Counted from the stretch's first letter, positions 33,036 to 46,733 are shown. The stretch: DNA of 64,000 bases from Fragum whitleyi (GCA_948146395.1 OX411557.1:30916077-30980076); one strand, 5' to 3'. Notes: generated by a model from the letters alone, not told the origin. Made by a program: numbers and translations.

Positions 33036-33177
33036 GTGTATATTTTCTAAACCATACTCTCCAGCATTTTTAAAAATGCGATTTCTGGTTGATCCGTGGT
33101 TGAGCCAATCTCTTTTCAAATATCCATTTATTCAGTTCCCAGATGGTCCGGTTTCGTTTGTCAGACCACAAATATAT

Positions 33178-33495
33178 ATATAATACGTACTTAGTGTTTT
33201 GTATGAGAAAAAATATCTAACGAGGTTGGGAGAATTGATCATTGTCGAGGCTCTGCCGAGACAATTATCAATTCTCACAACAGAGTTAGATATTTTTTCA
33301 TACAATACACTAAGTATGTATTATATTTATCTTATAACCTATATTTGTCTTGTTTTCGTCGGTGTTTCTAACTGAAATGCAAGTTTCGAAAAATAACCAC
33401 ATTATATCATGTTCTAAAAATAACTATGTGATATCATAAAAAATATCATACGGGATGTTATCATACGGGTATTTGTATAGTTATAAGATAAAATT
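33178..33495 (+). mobile_element. Palindromic element family B, copy 3 (full)
   Basis: Core palindrome TATCTAACGAGGTTGGGAGA ... CTCACAACAGAGTTAGATA with GTCGAGGCTCTGCCGAGAC at its centre, and a 170-bp side arm ending TTGTATAGTTATAAGATAAA. Nearly identical to the copy at 61518-61836, so transposition was recent. Confidence 0.8.
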
Positions 33496-33561
33496 GGTAA
33501 TCTCTCTGGCATTTTTTAAGGTTTCTTGATTCGAGACTTAATATAAATTTTATTATTGGAT

Positions 33562-33672
33562 TATTATATTCTTTTTTGTATGAAATGTTATTTCTATGGA
33601 ACCAGCTGTTGAAGTTTCAATCGATTTCCGATGCACATGACATTTCATACAAAAAAGAATATAATAATCAAA
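33562..33672. mobile_element. 111-bp MITE with 28-bp inverted ends
   Basis: TTATTATATTCTTTTTTGTA with TGAAATGT is mirrored by ACATTTCATACAAAAAAGAA with TATAATAA. The arms are almost perfect. Confidence 0.75.
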
Positions 33673-34149
33673 TGATACATTTGATCCCTGAAAACAACTA
33701 TTTTAGGTTACCCGGCGTTTCTTTTTCCTCCTAGTATATATTTCCAGTATGTTCAACTTAGAAATTTGTTAAACTGTAACACCAGATTAATATAATAAAC
33801 ACGAATTTCTGAACGGCTACATTGTATTTGCTTCTTTTAAACAAATTTGTTGTCATTTAGTGAGGTATCTTTTATTTGAATATGAAAGGTCGTTCAATTG
33901 GGCGTACTCTTAAAGAAGAGTGGATTCGATTTTTGTCCGTGGTGTCTAAGATAAACGATTAAACACAAGAACCCTCCTTCACGGAAATCTTAAAAGCTGC
34001 ACATTTTCTGAGAATTATAAATTTTCGGTCTTAAGAAAATAATCCTTTAAGTGACAACAAATTATTGAAGGAAATAATATTGCAGTTGTTTTGTTTCTGT
34101 AACACGCATAAAATATTTTTTAATTCATTTATTTATTTTTGATATTTTA

Positions 34150-34355
34150 TTAATTGGTTTGAGCGTCAGCCTCTTGACCCAAAGGTCGTAAGTTCGATTC
34201 CCGGGAGCGGCTATCGATCTTGGTTCTTTCATTGGTCTAGACATTTGGCGCGAGTACTGGAGAATTTTTTAAAAAACAGAATCGAGAGGGATTACATGTA
34301 ATCTAAGTTGTAAGAGTTTTTTTCCCAATCGATGTAAAATAAAAAGGTTTAAACC
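34150..34355 (+). mobile_element. tRNA-derived SINE (family S1)
   Basis: GAGCGTCAGCCTCTTGACCC and GGTCGTAAGTTCGATTCCCG resemble the D-to-T-arm region of a tRNA including the B box. They are followed by the family tail CAGAATCGAGAGGGATTAC and CCCAATCGATGTAAAATAAA. The acceptor stem is not formed, so it is not a working tRNA. Confidence 0.75.
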
Positions 34356-35412
34356 AATTAATAAAATATTAAAATGACCCCACCCTTCAATGTTAATTTT
34401 CAAATCAGGGGTACCTTTGAAATTCATTAAATTTCGTTGCTTTCCTTGCATTTTTTCAAGTCGATATTAATTGAAGCCCTCCCCGAATTGTATTTCAAAA
34501 ACAGATCTATTACTCCCTATTTCAGATACCAAAGAAACTATAACTTTTTCAGCAAAAACCAACAAGCCGTTTAGAAGTTCGTTTCAGTGTAGCTGTGTTC
34601 TACCTGAAATTCTATGATAATTGGATGAAATTTTATCGTGGTGAATTTTTACTTACAACATCTAACGCACAGTCGATACTTATTTGAGTCAGTAAAATGT
34701 CTATGTCCAAGAAGACATTGAGATTATGCCTTCTTTTTGGGGAAATCTTACTGTGTTTTGTTCGCTTACCAAAGATGTATATTTATCGTCGCTTTCTTAG
34801 CATTCGCCCGTATGTGCGACGCTCTAAAACATGCTAAGTTGTTACGGACAAAATTGCAATGATACAGGACGAAACTACTGCTGAAATTTATTGTTCATAC
34901 ATATGAATTATAGGTTTAACGTCAAATCCAAATTGTTAATGTGCCAGCCTGGGAATCGAATTAATCCCTTTGTTCAGGATGACAAACCGGTGCTAACTAT
35001 TTGCAAATCATACCCCGCTTTATCGGCAATTGCCCTTACAAAGAGGACTATAATTTACAAACGATTTGTACTGATCTGTCATCCTGTACGCAGGATTTAT
35101 TCCTTGATCTACGGGGAAGAGGATTCTATCGACTTAGCCTATAAGAATGACAACCGTATTACAGAAATCATGAAATACTGAAAAGTTACATTTCTGATGT
35201 GTATAGATATTTTGATTTCTAAGTTGTCAGAAGCTTTCAAAAAGCTACATAGCTTTTTTAAATTTCACAGGAGCACAACGGGTGATAGAGGAATTTTTAG
35301 GATCAACCCGAGGGTCGTTTATCGTACGTGGTTTGTCGTCAATAATTCTAAACTTCTTCTTATCCTAATCTTTGGGACAAATTCAATGAAACTTTCCGAA
35401 ATGTTCCTTGGG

Positions 35413-35735
35413 TTACAGTTAATTACATCGTAAGATTAACATTCACCTCGATCAAAAGCATTCTAAATAGCTCACTCAGCGCTCCATTCATTCATTCCAA
35501 ACACTCACTCAAACCATTCAAAAACGCTCAAACCCAATGAAAAATATAGAATCAACAACGTCATTAAAAATAAATTTTGATGTAGAGAAAATTCGCGATT
35601 TCACTGACATAATTCAGATTGTAAGTGTCTAACTGGTTCTTTGAGAAATCGGAAGCTATCTATAGAACTTGTGAGCATATTTTATTAAAGGGAGGTAATC
35701 AATATCGCTAATTTGCTTCGCGAAATTTGATGGGC
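35413..35735 (+). mobile_element. MITE family C, partial
   Basis: Starts ACAGTTAATTACATCGTAAG and contains CGCTCCATTCATTCATTCCA; it ends at GGGAGGTAATCAATATCGCT, lacking the right terminus. Confidence 0.65.
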
Positions 35736-35799
35736 TTTTAGAAACATGTATGGGCATTGCTTGGCGCGGCATTTTGTCTTTTATTTACATTGAAATCTC

Positions 35800-36960
35800 T
35801 GAACGACACCTTCTCCTTTTCTGAATGTTCATTGATTATTCCAATTGAAATTTGCCAAAAAATATGAGCGCTGTAGGGCGTGGTATTTTTAGTCTGAAAC
35901 CTTTGAACGACATCTCCTCCTCAAGCCTCAACCGGTGGTCCAATTACAGAAACACTCCGTCAAAATGTTTCTTGGATGGCCAATTTCAAAACTGAATTTT
36001 TCTTTGCCATTACATATGAGCGTGATGGGGCTGGGTATGTTTCACTCAGAAATCTTTGAGCGACATCTCCTTCTCAAGAGGAGATTCTGGCCAAGATTCA
36101 ATGATTCGTTGTCAGAATGGTCCCTGGGTGACCCTTTCTAATAATTATTTGGAAAAAGTTTGATTGTACAATACATTTGAGCGTGAAAGGGCTGGGTATT
36201 TTCTCACCATGAAAGCTCTGAATGACAATCCCTTCTAAATCACAGGATCATTTTCGATGAAGCTTTCCAATAATGGTCGTTGCTGACGTTTTTCAAAATT
36301 TGTTCTCAAAATTTTGATTGGCCCATAAACATGGACGTGGCATTTCTTCGTCACGAAATTTTCTAAACAACATCTCCTCCTTTACCAAAGGACCAATCTC
36401 AATGGTACTATGCAAGAATGTCTCGTTGGTGACTTGGTCAAAAAGTGTTCCAAAAATTAAGATTGTTCCGTTATCATAGTCGACGCATGGTCGGTGCATT
36501 TTTCACTTTGCATACTTCGAAGGAAACCTCCTAAATCACTTATTCAATTTCAATGACACTATGCCAGAATGTTCCTAAAAAATTATTATTCGGAAATTCT
36601 AATTGCCCCATTGTTATGGAGAAGGCAGGAGGGAGACTTCTTAACTACAAGTATTAAATCTTCAAATTTTATCTCCTTCTCACTAGAAAATTTAAATTAA
36701 ACTTTGTCAGATGTTCCTAAGATAATCTTTTTCTAATATTGTTCATGAAATTCTTATTGGTTTATAAATATGGGTGTGGCGGAGTGTAGAATAAAATCTA
36801 AATTTGAATTCTTTGAATGTCATCTGTTTCTAAACTTCCGGACCAATCCTTTTTTAAATAAAATGTTCGCAATATTTAATTGGCCCATTACTATGGGCTG
36901 GACAGGGCAGGGCAGAGCATGGCCTTTTTTCCTCTGTAATATATTGAAATGACATGTTTT
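35800..36960. repeat. Degenerate tandem array, period about 151 bp
   Basis: A phrase like GACATCTCCTCCTCAAG recurs near 35908, 36062, 36219, 36370, 36520, 36671 and 36820. Units include CCAATTTCAATGAAACT and ATGGGCGTGGCAT-like segments. Distinct in sequence from the array at 28510. Confidence 0.75.
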
Positions 36961-37739
36961 CCTTATCCACTATTTTTTTCCAAGAATTTTTTTTGGCTGA
37001 CATTTGTTTGTTGAAATTTTGATTGGCGTTTCGATAGGGTCGTGTCATATTTTCACTTGAATTGTTTTAAGGAAATATCATCTCAAACCACTTGATAAAC
37101 TTCAATGAAACTGACACAATATTCCTTTGTTCACCTTTTCCGGAATTTGTTCAATACAATACAATACAATTCATTTCGTGACATTCTGACTAGCCCATTG
37201 ATTTTGACATGACAGGTCATATTTTCTTTAACTTAAGCAGAACGTCACAATGGGGACACCCACTTGATCAATAAGATTCGGGTCATTCATGCCCTCATAT
37301 TAAAACAAAAGACCATATTGTGTTATATCAATAAAGATAAATTAAATCAGCGTATATGAATTCAGTAGTTAGCCTCTAAAATGTGAACAACAAAATAAGA
37401 AAGCACTGAAAGTACTGATGGTTAACGATTCCCATATTTTACCATATCAAACAGAAGTCTTTCTGCATTTTGACTATGAAACGTAATCCGTTAAGACTCG
37501 GGAACTTTTATGTCCTGAAAAGGGTCCCCAATCCCTCTAATTCAAAGACCGCTGTTTCGTCTTTAACCACAACGCTGTCATTACAATGTTTTTGTCTCTT
37601 TCGGTAATATACAGAGTTTTGTAAAAGAATGATAATCTGATGCCATTGTGTAAAAAAGGAAAAACAATAAGATTTATGTACGTAGGTATTTTGTACAGCT
37701 AATGAATTGTCCAAATAAAGTCTTATTTTAAAATTCTGT

Positions 37740-37960
37740 TGCTCCTACCAATAAGTGGATAAGCGTTAAACTACTAGGGTAGAAGGCGAAGGCTAGGTAA
37801 GGATGTAGGCTTAACATAGATCTGGTGCGAGAAATACCAGCAATCCGTGTTTAGGTGCTCCTGTCCACAGTCGACTGATACCCAATCTAAATTTCGTCCT
37901 ATTGGTAATTATATATTAACATATATAGCAAAACTCGGCTAATGAAAAATCGCCTGTGCT
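37740..37960 (+). mobile_element. Degraded SINE (family S2)
   Basis: CTAGGGTAGAAGGCGAAGGC, GAGAAATACCAGCAATCC and TTTAGGTGCTCCTGTCC correspond in order to the body of the S2 copies at 50282 and 62005. No tRNA-like head remains. Confidence 0.5.
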
Positions 37961-38266
37961 CCAGCCACCGTGATTTTACAGAGTTATTGTTTATGACGGC
38001 GTTCATCCCTATTCAAACAAAATGCACAAGAAAGGTTGTTCATTAAAACACCTGTAGACTAATTCTTGGAACCCGTCTCGAGACTGACAGTTGCATGTTG
38101 AAAAGTTATGTAAAACCCGATAGCGAAATCCACAGAGATGCCACTAGACTGGTAACCGTTTCCAATACTAACCACGTGTATAGATGTGTACTGTAAAACA
38201 AGTTTAGGGAGTCTCGATCTAGAAACACAAATGTCCGGCAAATTGCTACAAGTTGCAATAGCAAGG

Positions 38267-38333
38267 GCTTAGATCGCAAACATAGTATGTGTCTATACAG
38301 TGTAAAGACACATACTATGTTTTTGCTCTAAGC
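38267..38333. repeat. 67-bp hairpin, precursor-miRNA-like geometry
   Basis: GCTTAGATCGCAAACATAGT with ATGTGTCT pairs with AGACACATACTATG continuing to TTTTTGCTCTAAGC: about 24 of 28 positions pair, with one internal mismatch block and an 11-nt loop. Seen directly; expression is unknown. Confidence 0.7.
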
Positions 38334-39452
38334 TCTCGATAAACTTACGCGGATCATCCATTCGCCCGATTAAATATTTAAGTAAGATAAGTAAAACGTT
38401 CGTAACCCTTGGCTCGACAAGATGTGGGGCATCATGTTCTCATATTTCGCCTATCTCTCAATAAATGCTAGTATACACAGCTGAATCATCCGCCGATATT
38501 TCTTCCAAATTTGAAGCCAAAATTAAAAATAAATAAAATGACAGCGGCTCCTCAAAGACGACATAAAGTAAAAAAATGTAGACAGACCATTCTGACAAAG
38601 CTTTCAAATTCTATTTTTTAGGCCTTTAGCTTTATTTCATAAACAAAACATGTTATATATATTAAAAGCCACACGCAGTGTCCTTTCTCATTAGAGAAAC
38701 ATACTATTTATACGGATATTCAATGCAGAAAAATGTGATGAGTACTTGAAATAAAACGACGTATCTATCACTGCTTCATAATTGATCTGATTTAGTTAAA
38801 AAAGAATACTACATGAGATATCCGTCCTTATTCGACATATACTGACGCCAATAAAAGACGACTCTGTCATGTAGTATGAGCATTTGTTTACAAAAGACAC
38901 AATCCATGTAAAAAATTATTAATTATATTAAAGGTAAATTAATTGCCGTCCAGCTCACGCAAGAACGCAATAACTTATTTTGAGTCAAGATTTGTAGATG
39001 ATTTATCCAGCTTCAAAGATTGACACTCCCTAGTTTGACACAATTCTCAGTAACATGGTTTAATAATAATAATAATTTTTATAACGTCAACGACGTTTTG
39101 ATGCGCCTGTCGTTTCGCATAGACGTCACAAGACGCGCTATTTAACAAAAGTCGGACCTAACTCAGAAAGCGTTATTATAAGAAAATGGATTTAGCCCCC
39201 TTAGGACCATAGGACCTTAGTCGCCGTTTTGGTTTATATTTAAACAAAAGCAGGATACAAAAAGTATATGTATATAAGTATTGTGAAACATTATTGACCT
39301 GTTGCTCATTTATAATTCCTGGTGACCTTTATTAGTATTCGGAACCCATTTCCTTATATCGATAATCAATCAGCAAAGATTACATTTAAGTACCATTTTA
39401 TACCCAGTCGCGATAAGAGAAAAGAATGAGCTGTAGGCATAAGGTCAGAGAA

Positions 39453-39924
39453 TCGCAATTCAGAGGTGGGAAGATCGAACCCCCCTCTCATCTTTTCTTA
39501 TATATATTTTGTTCGTTGTTCTGTGTGGGTGATCTGTTTGATATTCTTCATTAAGTAATTTCCTATTGCTCAGTTGCCTAAACATAACATAAAATTGAAT
39601 TTTAGAAAAGCAAAGGATAGAATTGTCATATTCCTCTCTTTTCCATATCTGGCTATGTCGGATGGTCTATTGAGGAAAATGCTTAGACTCGCAATTCAGA
39701 GGTCGGAAGATCGAACCCCCCTCTCATCTTTTCTTATATATATATTTTGTTCGTCGTTCTGTGTGGGTGATCTGTTTGATATTCTTCATTAAGTAATTTC
39801 CTATTGCTCAGTTGCCTAAACATAACATAAAATTGAATTTTAGAAAAGCAAAGGATAGATTTGTTATATTCCTCTCTTTTCCTTATCTGGCTATATCGGA
39901 TGGTCTATTGAGAAAAATGATTTG
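39453..39924. repeat. Recent tandem duplication of a 236-bp unit
   Basis: TCGCAATTCAGAGGTGGGAA at 39453 and TCGCAATTCAGAGGTCGGAA at 39689 begin two units that stay nearly identical to TCTATTGAG at their ends. The 72-codon frame at 39574 lies across the junction and is not a gene. Confidence 0.9.
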
Positions 39925-40479
39925 ACTCGAATAGAAAATAGGATTGAGAATTCTGCTAGAGGAATTTACAGAAGTTACGGCAAGTAGTGATATATATAAA
40001 GAAAAAAGTAATAATAGCATTAGTATTACATGTATGAACGAAAGAAAAGATAAATCAATTCCGTTGCTTAGGTGATGTATAAGAGTAACAAAAAAGGCTA
40101 AGTTGGCGATCAGAAACCTCATGACCCCAGCTTGAATAAGTGACAACAGCTTATTAATTACATAGTATTTAAGGAACGAAAGATTTGACGGAGAAAAAAA
40201 AACGTCAATACAAAATATGATAATAAAAATATTGAAGAGATAACAAAAGTGACCCGATTTGACGGACGGTTTAGACCAATGGGTAACGGACGCAATTAAA
40301 TCAATGTTAGCAAGATTTTATTTGATCTAGAATAAAACTCATTCTTACATTAATCCCGTGAAACATTTTCCAATACTAGAGGTGCTTGAGCGCCTGATTC
40401 GCTCCACGGGCCTGAATATCGTGATAATAATTATAAGAGGATGAAAAGGCTATTCAAACAAGAATTGAAGTGACTGAAT

Positions 40480-41740
40480 GAGTGAATGCTTATTTCAAGT
40501 AAATAAGTGGTTTTCATCAAATCACAACAATTTTGTGCAGACTGATAATGTGTCAACTAAGAATCATATCAGTGACATTTGTTTGAAATCCAAAAATAAA
40601 AATGTCAACACTAACAGAGTGTTACTGCACAATATACAATGTACTTTGTCCTAAAAACTTTGATTGTAGATTTTTCCGCTTTTCATTAAACACTACTAAA
40701 AGGATGTTACTTCACAATAATTGTTTGTCATCAAAACAAAATTCTAATCAAAGATACTAAAAGGTTGATGCCTTAAAGTGCAGTCAACTCAACTCTTACC
40801 ACCTCTGAACCTCAGTAGGTTCACACCTATTGTCCTCTCTGTGCAGAGTCACCCTCAGTTCAACTTAACTGACCAATTCTAGGGGGGGGTGCTAATCCCA
40901 GGCTACTTATTTCAACTAATGTTTCTAAACATTTGGATTTCAACAAGGTTTTGTTCCTTCTAGTCTCCAATCTTTACACCTATCAAATTTTATAAGTCTA
41001 GATAAATTCATCATTTAGGAGATACCCAAAAGGGGATCAAATATTCACTTTATATGTTGAAATGTCCTCTGCCAATACAATACATGCTGTCCATCTAATC
41101 AAAATATTTTTAGTAGTGATACAACTTTGCAGAAATAAAATTCCTATGATATTTGGTTGAATACATCTATTTAAACTTTGAGAAAGTTTGTTTTCCCTGT
41201 ATTGGAAATTCCAACATATCTGAAGAAATGACCTCTGCCCATGATAAATATATTTTTCATTTGATCACAATATTCTTTTGTAGACTGATAAAGGATCACT
41301 TAAGAATGATTCCAGTGAAATTTGGTTGATACCCATTGGTAAGATTCTAAGAAAATGATTTTCAAAGTTCCCACTATATAACATATAGAAAAATGACCTC
41401 CACCCATATAATACATATTTTTCAACTGATCACAATAAATTTTTGTAGACTGATAAATTATCACTCAAGGATCATTCCAGTGAAATTTGGTTGATATCCA
41501 TCAATTAGTTTCTGAGAAAAGTCACCAATTACCATAGATTGAAATAAGCCACGCCCACTAACGTCATGACTTTAAACCGATTAGAATTCTTTGAAGGAAT
41601 CTGATAGAGGGTAATCCAAGGAACATTTCTGTGAAATTTAAAGTACTTTATCAGGAGATGATTTTTTAAGTAAAAGTTTACGGACGGGCGCATTGACGCA
41701 CGAACACCCCGCCATGACAATAGCCCGATGGCCTTTAACA
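40480..41740. repeat. Degenerate tandem array, period about 165 bp
   Basis: AAATGACCTCTGCCCATG-like phrases near 41061, 41227 and 41391, with TGATCACAATATTTTTGTAG and CCAGTGAAATTTGGTTGAT in each unit. It ends near GGACGGGCGCATTGACGCAC at about 41681. Confidence 0.75.
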
Positions 41741-43164
41741 CACCATTTGAAAACAGTGAACATGAATGTCAGCGTGTTTGACGATCTGAATTGTTTTGAT
41801 GTGTTATTGAAAAATACGACACCAATAATCAACATTTTTCTGCGAGAATCTGAATATAGGTCTGTCGACGTCGTCAATCACAAATAATTCTGATTTGTCG
41901 TCTACATCAATCCCGTGATATTCCGTCTGTCTACAGAGTAAACATTTTTTTTACTACAAGTCGTCTTTGAAGACCCGCTGTCAGTTTTTTATTGAATTAT
42001 GGAAAGAAATATCGGCGGATGATTAGACTTTAGCTGTATACAAGCAAAACTAGCATTTATTGAGAGATATGCGTAATATGAAAGCAAAAACCCTATTTCG
42101 TAATTTTTCATGGGAAACCTCCAAAATAATCAATGATTGTGGCCTTATCTGGGAGGGATATGAGTAAAGATTTATTCTATAGAAGCGCTGAACACTTACT
42201 CACGATCATTTATCAACTTTAGAATACCAGAGCTTCGATCATTTATTTACACGAATAAATTTATTTGACCTACCGTCTCCTCAGCATAAATCTCCGATTC
42301 CGTCGTAGTTGACTCTCACCTGTCGTCGCCGCAAACGGTTGTACGGTGTGATTTTGGCTGGTTTGGATTTTAAAGTGTCTTATTGGCACATCAATTTGAA
42401 ATAAGGGAGAATTCCTAAAAAAGGATGTGATAAAATATCGCTAACTTCGTCATATTTAAGGACGATTTCTAGAATTAACTTTCTGAGATAGAATTTTTTT
42501 ATTTTTTCATATTTTGTAGATTAAAGTATGCCGATTGCAAAAATGGAATAAAAAAAGGGGGTCACCGAATTAGATTTTTTGTAAAACGTCATAGAATATC
42601 GGAGGTTACAAGAAAATCGTTGCCATTTTTGTGGCCGATTTTCATGTCTGGGTATTGACAAAAAAACATAACACAATCGAATCTAGGCATATTATTCATA
42701 TCAATTTCATTTTAATTTCATAGATAAAAAGTTATTTGCACTGAATATAATACACAATTGCTGATTGAAAGGTTACATAATTATTTTTATATCATTTCTC
42801 CTCCTATGAGTCAAAACTGGTATATCGAAAATTTATATGAATATTTCTAAAATTTATCACTTTTTATCAAATTTCACAAAAACTGTGAGATAGAATTTTT
42901 TCTTTTTTCTATATTTTGTAGACAATTATATGTTCATGTGATATTGATAAAAAAAAAGTATGGTCACCGTGCTATTTTTTTAACAAAAGCGCAAAATTCT
43001 ATCCCACCCTATTTTGACGCTACGGAAATAAATCTCTCAGAGTTCTTTTTCTCACACCAATTTTATGTACAAAATAAATGATTTACAATTCTTCTTAGAA
43101 AAATCAACTATGAAGATAAATTCCTAAACAAAGTATGTATATCTATGTAAGATATCAACATAAT

Positions 43165-43725
43165 TGAAGGTCAAGGTCATATGGCAAGGTCAAGGTCATT
43201 TTTCAAGGTCAAACTTGTGAAAAAAGGAAAATTTTTTGACAAATTGCCATAACTTTTGAATGTTAAATGATAGGGTCTTCATATTTCACATGATGATTGC
43301 CTAGGACAAGCACTCTTTGTTGGTACCAAATTAAAGGTCATCAGTCAAGGTCAAGGTCATTTATCAAGGTCAAATTTGACAAAAAACATGCAAAAACAGA
43401 GACGTTTTGCTATAACTTTTGAATGGTTAGTGATAGGGCCTTCATATTTCACATGATGATTGTCTGGGACTAGACCTTTCTGTTGGTACCACGTTCAAAG
43501 TCATCAGTCAAGGTCAAGGTCATTTTTCAAGGTCAAACTTGTGGAAAAATGCAAAAACTTTGACATATAGCAATTACTTTAAATGGTAAATGGTAAGTGA
43601 TAGGGTCTACGCATTTCACATGATGATTGCCTGGGAAAACCACTTTCTGTTGGTTCCTAGTTCAAGGTCATCAGTCAAGGTCAAGGTCATTTTTCAAGGT
43701 TTGCAGTGGTTCTACTGAAGGCATT
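43165..43725. repeat. Degenerate tandem array, period about 165 bp
   Basis: ATAGGGTCTTCATATTTCAC then ATGATGATTGCC recurs near 43270, 43432 and 43600, separated by CAGTCAAGGTCAAGGTCAT. Units are well conserved relative to the other arrays here. Confidence 0.8.
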
Positions 43726-43909
43726 CACATGAAACTTGACACACTCATTCACCATCCAAAGGGCAAAATTTTATTTTAAGGGGGATAACTTTTGAAACAT
43801 TTTCTGCTAATTATGTCCCTTTTTCTACTTATTTTTTTTCGCCATCTATTAGTTTTTTTTACCATCCAGCACTTACAGCCCAGCGTAGGCACCCGTAGGC
43901 GGTACTCTT

Positions 43910-46602
43910 GTTAGCTCACGGTCACCTAAACACTTCACTTTCAAGGTGAGCTTTTGGGGTTACTTGATGGCCATTGTCCGTCATCAGTCGTCCGTTGTCC
44001 GGCGCCAACATTTACCTTGTGGACACTGTAGAAGCCACATTTTCAGACTGTTAATTCAGGTGAGTGACTAAGGGCCACTATTGCCCTCTTGTTAAATTAC
44101 TTTAGGAAAAGCTGTTCAAGATATAAAGTTCATATTTGCTGAAATTGCTGAAAGACATCTAGAAATCTGAAGGTCAAGGATATTTGAAAGTTAATCAACA
44201 AGTTTCGGTCATGCACCAAGGTCAAATTTTGTTCAAATTAAGGCAACACATACAAGATAGTTCAATTCCCATCACACTACCTGGATTTAGCTATATAATT
44301 ATTTTTAAAACAAAAAAGGGCATTCTGCATTTCAATATGTTGCATTTTTGTATACATTGCCTTGCGATTAAAGCAAAAAAGGCAAAAACGCAAATGGTAT
44401 GCAATATAGAGAAATGGTTCTTACCCACTGCAAACTACCTTCATGGTATCTGTCTGCCCATAAAGTTTCATATCAAAGCAACAGTATTTTTATCTGGATG
44501 AAATTAAAATCTCATCTATAAATGTGCAACAAATGTACAAGATATGCTCAGGACAAGACAAGATTAACCAATTTACCTTGACCTTTGGTTTAAATCCACA
44601 TATAAATGAAAACGATATTCTCAGAACAACCAATTCTTATCTTTTTACCTTTACTGTTTGACATTCAGTTTTGACCTTGGATAAATGAAAGCAATTTCTA
44701 TGCTTGATATTGCTGGATGATTTTGAAATCTAATTAAAACTTTTTGAGATATTTTGACCTTGAAATGTGTCTTTGACTTATAGCATTAACCATTTCAAAT
44801 GGCACTTCTACATCTTTAGGGGGGCATATGTGCCAATTTCATTATTTTGAAATATAACAATAAAATCAGAAGTAATGCTCTGTAAAAAATTGACGACCTT
44901 CATTGTGACCTCGACCCTTTGAGACACAGAAAAAATTCGTTGAAATGGCACAATTACTAATGATTTAAAATCCATCCATAAAGGAAGGACCTATGCTACA
45001 GACAAAATTGGATAGACAGATGGACTAAAAGAGACAATAATGCACATACACTACCTTGACATAGTAATGACTATGTTCTGCTCACCACGGGACTTGAAAA
45101 AAACTCTTTGCAAAACACCTGTCCTCATCAAGAAGAAAAAAAAATGCTAAGATAATTTGAAATTGAATTTAAAATACATTCATAACTATAGAAGCTTTGG
45201 ACAGATCTCGAGGTCATCTGAGGTCAAGGCCATCGATGCAGGTCAAACTTAAAGAAAAGATATAACAGGTTACTTTGTTGAACTCACTGAATGAATTTGC
45301 AAAGCCAATATGCATACTTTATATGTAGATATTGTGCGAGCAAAGACGGGTTGAATGTTTTGAAAATTTGCATGATGAAACAAAGCGAATTATGATTTCA
45401 TCAGGAAAAGAGTCACAGACAAGAGCTGTCAATTAGGACAGCTTAGCTTCACTGTTCCGATTGCTGGATAGTAAAAGTAAATCATTGTTGTCATGTGCAT
45501 ATCAATAGCTTTATTAGAACTGGTTGAATTCTACATAACTTTTTATCAGAGAAATGATTCTTTATGTAGAGGCCTAGGCAAGAAAAAAGTCAATGAATTA
45601 GGAGATATAAAGAATTATACACCCTATACTAGAATCTCACAGAACTGTTATATCTTAAGAATAGCTTGTTTTGCATTTTGCCTATTGTTACATAAAATCT
45701 CCCAGTAAAAATGGAAGAAACTGTTCCTAATAATCAATCTTATTGGTATGTAACAAAATATAATAATACCAACAAAGTTATGCTTTATCACATGGTAAGC
45801 ATTATCACAGCTATGCGTGTATCAGAAAATAAATACATATATCATAAAAGTATAATGCTAAAATAACAGGAAAAATTATCAAAATCTTGTCTTCATTACA
45901 AAGAAGTGTTATCACAACTATGCTAGTGCCACTTATTTACTATCATCATCCTAATGAATGCAACAAAAAAGATTATCAGAACCATTATACTTGTAAAACA
46001 AAGTACTTATACACAGATATGCCTATACCACAAAGTAAGTACAAAAAAGCTTCAATAACAAAAGAATACTCATCACAGTTATGCTTGTTTATGGAGGTAT
46101 TAATAAGAAAATTGATCATTGTAAAACAAATAAGGAATCATCACTGTTGAGCATGTAAATGCAACGATAATTACGTATTATCAAAAATTATGTTTGCCAA
46201 TGCAGTAATGCTAGTAAAACATAGGGAATACTATCACAGTTATGCTTATATTATAAAAACAAAAGTTTCATCACAGTTATGCATATATCAATATATGATG
46301 GTCATCAATACTTGTTCGTTGTCATAGAAGAGATTTGTCAGGTAGGAAGAGCATATGCATACATAATAAGGTTATCATAACACCATAGTATCGTAGCTAA
46401 AATAGTAAAGCAACAACAGCAAAACAAAGGATACCCACATTTGGCAGCAGGTACTGGAAAAGGGAAATAAGAGCCATGTCTGACATGGTCATCACCCACT
46501 GTTAAAGAATTGTTGACAACTTCCGACGCATGACACATGACATAAGACGGACAAAGGGTGCTCACAATAGCTCACCTTTAGCACTTTGTGCTAGGTGAGC
46601 TA
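43910..46602. mobile_element. 2.7-kb transposon-like block with inverted ends (tentative)
   Basis: The left side has TTAGCTCACGGTCACC and CAAGGTGAGCTTTTG followed by GTCCGT repeats. The right side read on the minus strand has TTAGCTCACCTAGCACAAAG and AAAGGTGAGCTATTG followed by TTTGTCCGTC. The interior has no long frame. Ends could belong to two separate elements. Confidence 0.45.
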
Positions 46603-46733
46603 AAAAGCCAAGGGATGACATAAACTCAACTTCTTGTTACAATAATTTAAAGCCATAACTATTTATAATTGACTTTTTTTGCAAGTTATAATTAAGCTAT
46701 AGAATTATTTTTTCTATTGACCGATGAATATGA

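Larger units (their letters stand above)
31231..46733. other. 15.5-kb gene-free interval, repeat mosaic
   Basis: No frame longer than about 105 codons occurs and none resembles a known protein. The interval holds MITEs (31785-32155, 32670-33035, 33178-33495, 33562-33672, 35413-35735), two SINE pieces, arrays with 150- to 168-bp periods, a 236-bp tandem duplication, hairpins and a transposon-like block at 43910-46602. Confidence 0.75.

Noticed and set aside
34891..35181. A 96-codon gene on the plus strand
   Set aside because: It has no recognisable domain, sits in the repeat mosaic, and includes the recurring CCTGTACGCAGGATTTATTCC-type repeat motif found in introns elsewhere in the window.
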